Source: an uncultured Pseudomonadota bacterium
GTDB lineage: Bacteria > Pseudomonadota > Alphaproteobacteria > Rs-D84
NCBI GenBank assembly: GCA_937885575.1
Contig: CALABO010000014.1
Span: forward strand, 62,001-126,000
Direction of reading: 5' to 3'
Length of the DNA stretch: 64,000 nucleotides
Positions within the stretch are counted from its first letter, which is position 1. The number at the start of each line of letters is the position of its first letter. The translations under genes and the position numbers were made by a program. Shown here piece by piece: positions 49,440 to 58,062 of the stretch. A model generated the notes under the pieces. It did no database searches. It saw only the letters and a program-made list of their open reading frames with translations, and had not been told where the DNA came from.

Positions 49440-52256
49440 TTACTTTCCCCAAAATGGTGCGATTACATAGTCGGCGCGAAGTGGCACGGATATTTTCGTA
49501 ACATTTTCCATAATGTTTTTGATTTTTTTGGCAAATTTTTCGGCAAGTTTTTCGTCGCATTCAAAGACCATTTCGTCGTGAACCTGCATAATAAGTTTTA
49601 TTTTGTCGTTATTCGGAACAACAATTTTGTTATAAACATCCACCATTGCGCGACGCATTAAATCGGCCTCGTACCCCTGAATGGGGGCGTTGATTGCGGC
49701 ACGCATTGCGTATGCGCGCAGACGGGAATTTCGGACCTCTGGTAATTCTATTCTGCGGCCCCATGGGGTATAAACGCATGCGTTTTCGCGCGCGAATTCC
49801 TTGGTATCGTCAATATATTTTTTTATTTCCGGTAATCCCGCCATGTATGAATTTATTATTTCCGCCGCGCGCGCCCGCGAAACATTTAATTGGGCCGCAA
49901 GGCCGATTGATGAAATTCCGTATATGATGGAAAAGTTCACGGTTTTGGCCGCACGGCGCAAATCGCGCGGCACAATCGTGGTTGGCGGAATATTAAAGAT
50001 TTTTCGCGCGGTTTGTTCGTGAATGTCCGCGCCCGCGATAAATGTATCCTTGAATGTTTTAATGTCTGCAACATCCGCCAGCAGGCGAAGTTGAATTTGT
50101 GAATAATCGACCGCAATAAGTTTATTCCCTGGCGCGGCGACAAAACACTTCCGGATTTCTTCGCCAAGTTCGGTTTTAACCGGAATGTTTTGCAGGTTCG
50201 GGTCGCGACTTGAAAGGCGGCCGGTATTCGTACTCGTTTGCATATAGGTTGTGTGAATGCGCCCGTCGTCACCGATTTGGCGGGGCAGGGCGTCCGCATA
50301 TGTTCCCGCAAGTTTCGCAATTGAACGCCAATTCAAAATCTTTTCTATAATTTCATGGTGTTCGATTAAATCGTTTAGTGAATCCGCATCGGTGGAACGC
50401 CGTTTGTTTTCGGGCAAATGCAATTCATCAAACAGAACGGTTGCAAGTTGCTTTGGACTTGCGATATTAAATTCGTGTCCGGCAAGGTCGAAGATTTCGT
50501 TGCTGATTTTCGTAAGTTGTTCATGAAACACACCCGAAAGTTGTAATAATTTATTTTTGTTCACCAACACGCCGGCGCGTTCCATCATTGTCAAAACCAT
50601 TAGCAACGGTCGGTCACATTTTTCATACAATTTATGAAGTTTTTCGTTCGCATCGATTTGCGGCCGCATAAGTTTATATAGTGCCATTGTGACGGCGGCA
50701 TCTTCGGCGGCGTACGGATACGCGGTATCGATTGGCAATTCATCAAAGTGCATATCCGCGTCGCGTGTCTTGGGCGGAAACAGTGACGCAAAAGTTATAT
50801 TTTGATGATTCAGGTATTTTAACGCCAATTCGTCCATGCCGTGCGAATGCAATGTTCCGTGCAGCGCATACGATAACAACATTGTATCATCAATCGGTGA
50901 AATTTTTTCAATGTCCCACCCTTCGTTCGCCATGATGTGCAGGTCGAATTTTAGGTTGTGGCCAACCTTGGTAATTTTTTTATCCGTCAAAATTGGCCAG
51001 ATTTTTTTATACAAATCTTTGATTGAAATCTGTCCCGGGGCAATAGGGTCACCACCAAATAAATCGCCCGCCGCCGCGCGATGACGCAATGGAATATAAA
51101 CGCCGTGTGATGGGTCAATGGCAAGTGACATACCGACCATTTTTGCGGTCATTTGGTCCAGGCCGGTTGTTTCGGTATCAAGTGCGATAACATCACGGAC
51201 ACCCGACAAAAATTTTTCCAATTCCGCAACGGTCGTTATTTTTGCAAAGGTCATTGCGGGTTCGGTTCCCCTCTGGCTAGAGGGGTGCCCGCAGGGCGGG
51301 GTGTCGCAGAAAAACGATGAAGTATTTTTGTTGTTGGGTGCGGGCGCATCGACGGGGCAGGCGGAATTTGGAAATTCGAACTTTGTTGGTGTGGTAGCGC
51401 GCTCCGGAAACAATTTTGAAATTTTTTCATACAGTGAATTGCTTTCGATTTCTTTTTGAACAAATTCCAATGCGGCGGCGCGGTTGAAGTGCAATGGCCC
51501 AAGTTTTAATCCCGACAAATCGACATCGCGTTTAAGTGTGACGAGTTTTCTTGATATGTATGCCGCATCGCGTGATTCGGTAAGGATTTTTCGTGTGCGT
51601 TCATTTTTTATGTCGCCTAAATGCGCGTAAAGTTCGTCAAGCGTTCCGAATTCGTTGATAAGTTCCGCCGCTTTTTTCGGGCCAATTCCGTGAACACCCG
51701 GAACATTGTCAGACGAATCGCCCATCAGTGATTGAACATCGACGACACGTTCGGGTGGCACACCAAATTTTTCAATGACTTCGGCGCGTTCTATGCGCTT
51801 TTGTTTCATACCGTCGTAAAGGAAAATACAATCAGACACCAGTTGCATTAAATCTTTGTCGCCGGTCATAATGCGCGTTTTGTCGGCGACAGCACAATTT
51901 TTTGTTGCAAGTGTCGCGATAACATCGTCGGCCTCTACGCCGGGGACGCAAAGAACCGGCACGCCCATATCGGCAAGGCCGCGACGAATCAATGCGCCCT
52001 GGGAAATTAAATCGGCGGGCGTCTCAAGGCGGTTAGCCTTGTATTCCGGGTATATTTCTTGACGGAAAGTTTGGCGCGACGCGTCAAACACGCATACAAA
52101 AATGTCGTCAGGTTTGGCGGCGGCAAACACCGGCAACATCATATTGAAAAAGGCAAATGCCGCGCCGGTTGGTGTGCCGTCGTTTCGCGTAAGGCGGCTG
52201 TGCACACCATAATATGCGCGAAATAAAATCGAATTTCCGTCAATCAGTGTCAGCAT
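49440..52256 (-). CDS. polA: DNA polymerase I with repeat-derived insert
   Basis: This 938-aa protein has a 5'-nuclease domain (about 1-290; MLTLIDGNSILFRAYYG, VPGVEADDVIATLA), an active-looking 3'-5' exonuclease (ALDTETTGLD near 360) and a polymerase domain. Polymerase motifs are VDYSQIQLRLLADV, RRAAKTVNFSIIYGIS and QVHDEMVFE. Residues about 317-331 (CDTPPCGHPSSQRGT) are encoded by a 43-nt stretch identical to the intergenic repeat at 22658; they fall in the linker between the nuclease domains. ATG 52256 follows GGGGGA. Confidence 0.96.
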   Translation of the reverse strand: MLTLIDGNSILFRAYYGVHSRLTRNDGTPTGAAFAFFNMMLPVFAAAKPDDIFVCVFDASRQTFRQEIYPEYKANRLETPADLISQGALIRRGLADMGVPVLCVPGVEADDVIATLATKNCAVADKTRIMTGDKDLMQLVSDCIFLYDGMKQKRIERAEVIEKFGVPPERVVDVQSLMGDSSDNVPGVHGIGPKKAAELINEFGTLDELYAHLGDIKNERTRKILTESRDAAYISRKLVTLKRDVDLSGLKLGPLHFNRAAALEFVQKEIESNSLYEKISKLFPERATTPTKFEFPNSACPVDAPAPNNKNTSSFFCDTPPCGHPSSQRGTEPAMTFAKITTVAELEKFLSGVRDVIALDTETTGLDQMTAKMVGMSLAIDPSHGVYIPLRHRAAAGDLFGGDPIAPGQISIKDLYKKIWPILTDKKITKVGHNLKFDLHIMANEGWDIEKISPIDDTMLLSYALHGTLHSHGMDELALKYLNHQNITFASLFPPKTRDADMHFDELPIDTAYPYAAEDAAVTMALYKLMRPQIDANEKLHKLYEKCDRPLLMVLTMMERAGVLVNKNKLLQLSGVFHEQLTKISNEIFDLAGHEFNIASPKQLATVLFDELHLPENKRRSTDADSLNDLIEHHEIIEKILNWRSIAKLAGTYADALPRQIGDDGRIHTTYMQTSTNTGRLSSRDPNLQNIPVKTELGEEIRKCFVAAPGNKLIAVDYSQIQLRLLADVADIKTFKDTFIAGADIHEQTARKIFNIPPTTIVPRDLRRAAKTVNFSIIYGISSIGLAAQLNVSRARAAEIINSYMAGLPEIKKYIDDTKEFARENACVYTPWGRRIELPEVRNSRLRAYAMRAAINAPIQGYEADLMRRAMVDVYNKIVVPNNDKIKLIMQVHDEMVFECDEKLAEKFAKKIKNIMENVTKISVPLRADYVIAPFWGK
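51265..51307. repeat. Palindromic dispersed element fragment inside polA (copy 6)
   Basis: Forty-three bases identical to 22658-22700: the CCCCTCtggctaGAGGGG hairpin, GCCCGCAGGGC and GGGGTGTCGC. The polA frame stays open through it. Confidence 0.95.
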
Positions 52257-52277
52257 ATTTCCCCCGTTATTATAAAT

Positions 52278-52296
52278 GCGGGGCACGCGGCCCCGC
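52278..52296 (-). terminator. Hairpin after the beta-barrel gene
   Basis: GCGGGGC/GCCCCGC with a 5-nt loop, between the 180-aa barrel gene and polA. No T run. Confidence 0.5.
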
Positions 52297-52304
52297 TTTG
52301 ATTA

Positions 52305-52847
52305 TTAGAATAGATAGCGAAGTTTGATCTTTGCTTCGTAATGAAATATATCGGGTCTTTCGCCACCGAATCGTAGGACATCTGGGATATAAATTGCGTG
52401 CGCTTCGACATCAAACTTGAACGGCAATTTTGGAACGTCAATCGTCACCCCAAGCATACCTTGGTACGCAGGTTTTGTGTCGAATTTTTTGTTATATCTT
52501 TCGGTTTCTTCGCCGGCAAACATTAATCCAACCCCCAGCCCAAGGTAAGGGCGTATTACGGTTGATGGCATTTTGAAATAAGCGTTCACGAAACCGATGC
52601 TTGCATGTGAATCCGATGTGCCGATGTATGTATATTCAACTTCACCGCGGAACACCGGAACATCAAGGCCGAACATTGCGCCAAAGGACTGTGCGGTGTT
52701 TGTTTCATTTCTGCCATCGCCAAACAGAGTTTGCGCGCCAACACCAACCGAAACACCGGCATAAAGATCAAATGCAGAATCCGCGACCGCGGGCATTGTT
52801 GTGGCGGCGATTACGGAACATAAAATAATTGATGTTTTTAACTTCAT
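52305..52847 (-). CDS. Small outer-membrane beta-barrel protein
   Basis: This 180-aa protein has a signal peptide ending AVADSA and alternating amphipathic strands. Examples are FDLYAGVSVGVGAQ, RGEVEYTYIG, IRPYLGLGVGLMFAG and FDVEAHAIYI. It ends in the aromatic C-terminus KLRYLF recognised by the BAM complex. This fits an eight-stranded OmpA/Opacity-type barrel. The specific function is unknown. Confidence 0.82.
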   Translation of the reverse strand: MKLKTSIILCSVIAATTMPAVADSAFDLYAGVSVGVGAQTLFGDGRNETNTAQSFGAMFGLDVPVFRGEVEYTYIGTSDSHASIGFVNAYFKMPSTVIRPYLGLGVGLMFAGEETERYNKKFDTKPAYQGMLGVTIDVPKLPFKFDVEAHAIYIPDVLRFGGERPDIFHYEAKIKLRYLF

Positions 52848-52896
52848 CTTTCGCTCCTTTTTGTGATAATATAATAATAGAAAAAGAGTTTGTTAT

Positions 52897-53418
52897 ATGC
52901 AAGGAAATAAACCTGTTTTTTTAGTGGTCGGTCTTGGGAATCCCGGCCCAGAATATGTTGGCACTCGGCACAACGTTGGATTTATGGCGGTGCAATATTT
53001 TGCGGGGGCGGATGCGACTTGGAAAAATGAACTGTTTGCCAAGACAAACAAAGTCGATATTGACGGCGTGCGCATAATCTTTGCAATGCCACAAACATTT
53101 ATGAACGACAGCGGGCGTGCCGTGCGGGCGATTGTTGATTACTATAAAATCCCAATTGAAAATGTGACGGTGATTCATGACGATATGGATTTGAAATTGG
53201 GCGACACGCGAACCAAGGTTGGCGGATCCAGTGCGGGGCATAATGGCATAAAGTCAATCGATTCGGCGATTGGTCGCGAATATAGGCGCATAAGAATTGG
53301 AATTGGGCATCCACGTGATTTGGGCTTGCCGATTGATGCGGCGGATTGGGTTTTGGGTAAATTCACGCCCGCGCAACTATCCGAAATTCAAAGTGTGATT
53401 GAAAAAATTGAATTATAA
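52897..53418 (+). CDS. pth: Peptidyl-tRNA hydrolase
   Basis: Pth (173 aa) frees tRNA from peptidyl-tRNA. The motif FLVVGLGNPGPEYVGTRHNVGF includes the catalytic His. MPQTFMNDSGRAV, VIHDDMDLKLG and GGSSAGHNGIKSI follow. A TATAAT lies at 52870-52875. The end overlaps the convergent Cys-rich gene by 6 nt. Confidence 0.96.
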   Translation: MQGNKPVFLVVGLGNPGPEYVGTRHNVGFMAVQYFAGADATWKNELFAKTNKVDIDGVRIIFAMPQTFMNDSGRAVRAIVDYYKIPIENVTVIHDDMDLKLGDTRTKVGGSSAGHNGIKSIDSAIGREYRRIRIGIGHPRDLGLPIDAADWVLGKFTPAQLSEIQSVIEKIEL

Positions 53419-54408
53419 ATCGGTCCAACTTTCCGGGTCGCTAAGATTTACACAACCCGCACTATCGCATAGTTGTGTTTCGGAACCATAGTGGCAATAA
53501 TCTGAACCTATGGTTCCGGTGCTCGTTGTCGTTTTACCGGCACCGCAAGCACTTGGTGGGCATATGTCTTGAGTATAGTTGTTGACAGGCGGTTCCAGAG
53601 ATTGCGTGCAGGCGTGTTCAAGATATTTCCCTTTTGGAATCAAGGTGCATTTGCAAACAGCATGATTTTCACAATCGTCATCATCAGTATTGTCTTCCAT
53701 ATCTGTCAAGTGATTTACATAATATCCGGTGTTACATTGTGTACAATAATATAAACCATAAGTCCCTGTGTAAGAGATTTCTTGTACATAATCAAGCCAA
53801 CGAGGACCGCCGTATTTTACATTTTTTATAATTCCACTGCAAAATTTATCTGTTGAATCCGCAAAGGACAATTCGTCACATCTACAATTGTCAATGTCCC
53901 ATTCTTCTTCACTTGAGAACCAGCTGGCGCTTCCAGAAATTTTGTCATTTGGACAATTACTAGAACCGAAAATCTTACAATCAAGATATTCTGCATAACA
54001 TTGTGCATTGTTGGTGTCTATGTGATAGTTTGTGCTATTATATTCACCGTCATTATTCCAACATTTTATAGCACTATTTGGGTAAAAGGAACCGCAATTA
54101 TGATTTAATGTTCCATCTGGTTCTATGCACTCGCCGCTATTTATAGATTTGTAGCATTCGTTGATAGATTTTGCGCCTTCTGCAGATTTTGGGAATTCGC
54201 CGTTTGTTTTGATATTACAGCAAAAAGCGAAATGACCACCAGGGCAATAATATCCTTCTGGACATTCCAGGCATTCTTCTTGTTCCATGTCAGGATACGT
54301 TCTTGGAGGACAATTATAAACATTGCTCCCAAGATTTTGGGTGCACACTGAACTGTAAACACTATTTGTAAGAAGTGTACATAGTAAAAACATTAATAAC
54401 ATTCTCAT
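53413..54408 (-). CDS. Cys-rich secreted protein with TNFR/EGF-like Cys spacing
   Basis: This 331-aa protein has a short signal peptide (MRMLLMFLLCTLLTNSVYS). Cys-dense segments follow, such as CPPRTYPDMEQEECLECPEGYYCPGG, resembling GCC2/GCC3 or TNFR-like repeats of surface proteins. CRCDELSF, YYCTQCNTGYY and CENHAVCKC are further examples. Function is unknown. I chose the ATG at 54408 from a promoter 7 nt upstream; an in-frame ATG at 54426 is the alternative. AT-rich compared with neighbours. Confidence 0.72.
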   Translation of the reverse strand: MRMLLMFLLCTLLTNSVYSSVCTQNLGSNVYNCPPRTYPDMEQEECLECPEGYYCPGGHFAFCCNIKTNGEFPKSAEGAKSINECYKSINSGECIEPDGTLNHNCGSFYPNSAIKCWNNDGEYNSTNYHIDTNNAQCYAEYLDCKIFGSSNCPNDKISGSASWFSSEEEWDIDNCRCDELSFADSTDKFCSGIIKNVKYGGPRWLDYVQEISYTGTYGLYYCTQCNTGYYVNHLTDMEDNTDDDDCENHAVCKCTLIPKGKYLEHACTQSLEPPVNNYTQDICPPSACGAGKTTTSTGTIGSDYCHYGSETQLCDSAGCVNLSDPESWTDL

Positions 54409-54443
54409 ACCGGGTATGATAAGCAATATATTTCATATTTCAA
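54409..54443 (-). promoter_or_regulatory. Leaderless promoter of the 331-aa Cys-rich gene
   Basis: TTGAAA (54443-54438), 16 nt, TATCAT (54421-54416), 7 nt to ATG 54408. The spacing is the same as at uvrA. Confidence 0.5.
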
Positions 54444-54459
54444 TAAAAATTATTGTTAC

Positions 54460-54921
54460 CTAAAAAAAACGCCCGATATGCCAGCCATTTTTTGCAAACC
54501 ACAAGCTGTCCGATTGCCACATACCATGTTTTTTCGTTAGGGTATCTGAATGTATGTGTGCACCGTCACGACCGACTTTGATAATACCTTTGCCACGAAC
54601 TTTGTCTGGATTTATATCTATGCGCGTTTGTAAACTATCGCGTGCTTTTTTAAAGTGTCTCGGTTCCCATGTACTACCCATCGTGTTTACTTGCATAATA
54701 TGAATATAAACATATTTGATAGTTGGATCATTCGTATAAAATGCGATGGTGTCTTTTGGGGGAACTAGCCCGTCACCTGCGCCCCACATCCATGGAACCA
54801 CCGCTTCACGCCATGGTTCCGGTTCGGGTTCCGGGGTTGGGTCTTTTTTGCATGCGGTGGCGATTGCCATCAATGCCGCAAGTGTTAAAATGTGGTTCAT
54901 TTTTACTTTCTTCATATTCAA
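54460..54921 (-). CDS. Small lipoprotein
   Basis: This 153-aa protein has a lipobox (AIATAC, lipidated Cys about residue 24) followed at once by KKDPTPEPEPEP, an acidic Pro-rich tether. The mature part has KYVYIHIMQVN and WHIGRFF but no known domain. The CKKD..PEP style is common in Bacteroidota surface lipoproteins, so transfer or convergence is possible. AAAGGGG precedes the ATG by 6 nt. Confidence 0.72.
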   Translation of the reverse strand: MNMKKVKMNHILTLAALMAIATACKKDPTPEPEPEPWREAVVPWMWGAGDGLVPPKDTIAFYTNDPTIKYVYIHIMQVNTMGSTWEPRHFKKARDSLQTRIDINPDKVRGKGIIKVGRDGAHIHSDTLTKKHGMWQSDSLWFAKNGWHIGRFF

Positions 54922-55000
54922 CCCCTTTGGTTTTGTCTAATTTTAATAAAAATTTTCTGTATTGTCAAGGTGTTGTATCGGCCTTTTGCGGGAAATGGTA

Positions 55001-57811
55001 TTATTGACCGTAGTGTATAAACCAATTTTGGTGGGTGGAATCAGAAATTGGGCTTTCGTGTTGGTTGTCATCGTAATATACCATTGAAACATTGTATTGT
55101 GAATTTCCCAGTATTGGGTTTGTATAGGTATTTGTATTTGGTTCAATCATAACAAGTCGACCGTTACAGGTAATTTTTGTGCCGTTTGGATATTCCGTTG
55201 TTGGATTCGCGCCGGTAATCGATGCAGACGTGCTGTGCACACATACAATATATTTCGTGCCGTCTGTGGTTTTAAGTGCACCGACAACATTTGCGTTTCG
55301 TGGTATGCAAACATTTTTATTGTCTATTGTTTCAATTTTGCCTTCACAACATGGATCATCGACGCCACCCATTGGCGTTGTGTTAAAAGCATTTTGACCA
55401 CTAAAGCAACAATTTTTTAAATCATCATTGATTTGTATTTGAACATGTGGGGCCGGACAATACATACCTTCGCCCGTGATATTGCCGGCGGCGGCGTCAT
55501 CAGGCAGGCATATTTGTTGCCCCATGTAATTTGTATATGTTGTATCGGCGGTGCAACGGGTGTTCACGCAACTGCGTGCGTCACCTTGGTACCCGCCACC
55601 GGCCATTTGCCTTGCGGTGCCGGTGTTTATCGCAAACCAAGATAGCAAGGTGCTTTGGCCATTTTGTGGCATATATATGCGATTGTGTTGTTCGTCGCCG
55701 GTGCCGATAACCACAGATGGATATTCTTCGCAATTGCCCCAGATGCGTTCCGCAATTCGGCATGTGGCGCATTCGGTATCATAATCAGATGAAGATAAAC
55801 ATTTTTCGGACGTGGTGCAGATATCTTCGATTGGGGAAATGTTCGCGTTGCCGTATAATTCACGATAAAACGCGTATTTGCGATTGCCGGTTGCGGTTTT
55901 GCCGAACCTTTCCATTATCGCCATAATTGCATCATCGCCCGCCGACGCAACACAGTTCAATACTTCGCCCCAGCATGCCGTGCGTTCAAGTATTGCGTGG
56001 CGGTTCGGTGAAAAATCTATGTCATCGCACAGGTCAAAGTTGCCGGAAATCGACTTGCATGATTGGATGATACAATTTTGGCCAACCTGGGTGCAACTTG
56101 ATATAATCGCGTCATATGTTTTATCGGTGGCGATTTCATAAACGCCCGTTTCCCATGTTTCACCGCCCGTCGCGTTCAGCAAGGTTGCACAGGAATTTTT
56201 GACCTCTGCACACATAACATTTGCGGTTTTGTCCGCCATGATGCCGAACACGGAAAGTGCCCGCGCATCAAAATTCTCAATCGAATCCGTCGCAGAATCC
56301 AAACATTCGGCGGTTAGTTTTGTGCATGCCTGGCGTATTTCTTCGAGTTTAGCGGTTTGCGCAAGTTTGATTTGTGCCAATGCATCTTCGACAAAGGCGT
56401 TCCAAACGGTGTCGGCGATATTTTCGCAATGTTCGGTTGCGGTGTTAAGGTATTTTTTGCGGTCGTTTAAAAATGTGATGAATTTTCCGGAACTGTTTGC
56501 CGATGTCCATGTTTGGTTTACCCCCGGACGCGTAATCATGTTATCCAAATCCGCCAAGTTCACACTAAGGAACGCGGCCCCCGTTGTCGGGTCGATATAG
56601 CGGCCGGTCATATCAAGGCACTTTTCCATTTTGGCACCGCAAACCGTTGTGTCGGTAAGCATTTCCAACATCTTGCGCTTGCAGGTCAACAGGTCATCGG
56701 AATTTCGTGTTTGGTATGCATCAAGTCGCGACATGTCAAGCAGTGCGCCACTTTCAAATACCTTGGCACGGGCCTGATCTACCTGGGATTGGTATGCCTT
56801 TTTTACCGTGTTGCAATCCTGTTCGATTTGCATTTGGTATCCGCTTTGTGCAAGTGATATTTCTTCATCTGTGCAAACCTCACGCGCGATGTCGTGACAG
56901 ATGGGCAGGGCGGAATTGTAAAGCGCAACGCCGGACTTGGTCGTTGTGTCGATGCCCATAAACGAATCGACCGTGTCGAACGCCGCATCAACATTTAATG
57001 TCAATGATATCGCGCCCAGACCCCCGCCGATGTTTGAATCCGTATCGCCGAACTTTGCATTTAACTTTTTGGCGATGTCGTCCAGCGCGCGTTTTGATGT
57101 TGTTGTGTCGCGCGTGGAATAAAATGCGTCTTCGCCTTCGGTTGCGGTGTTTATGGCGTTCACATCTTCGGCGTCCATGTTCACAAGCAACAGGCGCTGA
57201 TTAAAATCGAGCATTTTATTTTCAACGTCCGTCATTTGTTTTTTTACTTCGTTGAATTCGTTCGAACGTGATGAGCACGCACATCGGCGCAGGTTTGCAT
57301 CCTTGTTAGCGCAGAATTCGTCCATGCATTCATAAAATATTTCGCGGCATTTTGTATAGTTTGTGACGATTGCGCCCGCGGTGTTTGTAGTGGCGCGTGC
57401 GGTTGTGGCCGTTCGCGCGTTTGTGCGCGGTGTGCGTGCGGTGCGTGACGCGGTTGCACCGCGCGCGGTTGTTGCGCGGCGCGCGGTTGTCGTGGTTGGT
57501 CGGTTTTGAACGGTTGGACGTGTTGTCGGCGTTGAACGCGCAGACACCGTTCGTGGTGCAGTGGTTGGGGTTTGAACTGCACCACGCGATTCGGTTGTGG
57601 GTGTGCGTTGTGTGGTTGTGGTATTACGTGCGGTTGCATTTTGTGTCGGGCTTGCCGCCGGTGGTGTGGCACGTGTTGTGGATGTCAAGGGGCCGGATGA
57701 AGTCGCGCGACGTGTGGCGGCACGTGCGGTGTCGTCACCGTCAATGGCCACCGCATGCCCAAAGGCAAGCATGCCAAGGCATACATAAAAAAGTAATCTA
57801 AATCCTTTCAT
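55001..57811 (-). CDS. Large secreted Cys-rich paralogue B2
   Basis: This 936-aa protein has a signal peptide (MKGFRLLFYVCLGMLAFGHA) and a very long Thr/Arg/Ala-rich basic stretch (about 30-150). The module CREIFYECMDEFC ... CACSSR follows. Helical Cys-pair segments (CENIADTVWNAFV, CTKLTAECLD, CGAKMEKCLDMTG) and a Cys-rich C-terminal part come next. It is closest to the 745-aa protein at 38022. Function unknown. A longer reading frame runs back through the tRNA-Leu gene and is not a real N-terminus. AAGGG abuts the ATG. Confidence 0.82.
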   Translation of the reverse strand: MKGFRLLFYVCLGMLAFGHAVAIDGDDTARAATRRATSSGPLTSTTRATPPAASPTQNATARNTTTTQRTPTTESRGAVQTPTTAPRTVSARSTPTTRPTVQNRPTTTTARRATTARGATASRTARTPRTNARTATTARATTNTAGAIVTNYTKCREIFYECMDEFCANKDANLRRCACSSRSNEFNEVKKQMTDVENKMLDFNQRLLLVNMDAEDVNAINTATEGEDAFYSTRDTTTSKRALDDIAKKLNAKFGDTDSNIGGGLGAISLTLNVDAAFDTVDSFMGIDTTTKSGVALYNSALPICHDIAREVCTDEEISLAQSGYQMQIEQDCNTVKKAYQSQVDQARAKVFESGALLDMSRLDAYQTRNSDDLLTCKRKMLEMLTDTTVCGAKMEKCLDMTGRYIDPTTGAAFLSVNLADLDNMITRPGVNQTWTSANSSGKFITFLNDRKKYLNTATEHCENIADTVWNAFVEDALAQIKLAQTAKLEEIRQACTKLTAECLDSATDSIENFDARALSVFGIMADKTANVMCAEVKNSCATLLNATGGETWETGVYEIATDKTYDAIISSCTQVGQNCIIQSCKSISGNFDLCDDIDFSPNRHAILERTACWGEVLNCVASAGDDAIMAIMERFGKTATGNRKYAFYRELYGNANISPIEDICTTSEKCLSSSDYDTECATCRIAERIWGNCEEYPSVVIGTGDEQHNRIYMPQNGQSTLLSWFAINTGTARQMAGGGYQGDARSCVNTRCTADTTYTNYMGQQICLPDDAAAGNITGEGMYCPAPHVQIQINDDLKNCCFSGQNAFNTTPMGGVDDPCCEGKIETIDNKNVCIPRNANVVGALKTTDGTKYIVCVHSTSASITGANPTTEYPNGTKITCNGRLVMIEPNTNTYTNPILGNSQYNVSMVYYDDNQHESPISDSTHQNWFIHYGQ

Positions 57812-57880
57812 CCCTTGGGCAGATTTTAGCAAAATTATGATTTTTCGGGCAAGTGGAAAATGCGCAATAAAAATAAATTC

Positions 57881-57965
57881 TGGTGCGGATAGGGGGACTT
57901 GAACCCCCACGGATTTCTCCACAGCATCCTTAGTGCTGAGCGTCTACCAATTCCGCCATATCCGC
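57881..57965 (-). tRNA. tRNA-Leu (anticodon AAG), CCA encoded
   Basis: Acceptor GCGGATA/TATCCGC, anticodon stem CAGCA/TGCTG with loop CTAAGGA, a class II variable arm and T-stem GGGGG/CCCCC. Discriminator A and CCA follow. The loop gives A34-A35-G36, reading CUU; bacterial tRNA-Leu for this box normally has GAG. Confidence 0.95.
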
Positions 57966-58062
57966 ACGGTGTGATATTAAAACGGTTGCTATTTTACATA
58001 ATAATGTTTTTTTTTCAATCTTTTTGTGATAAAATATATTTGATAAAGGAATAGGAGTTTTT

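Noticed and set aside
57812..57922. 37-residue N-terminal extension of the 936-aa Cys-rich protein
   Set aside because: The extension reads through the tRNA-Leu gene and lacks a signal peptide; MKGFRLLFYV at 57811 is a normal export start.
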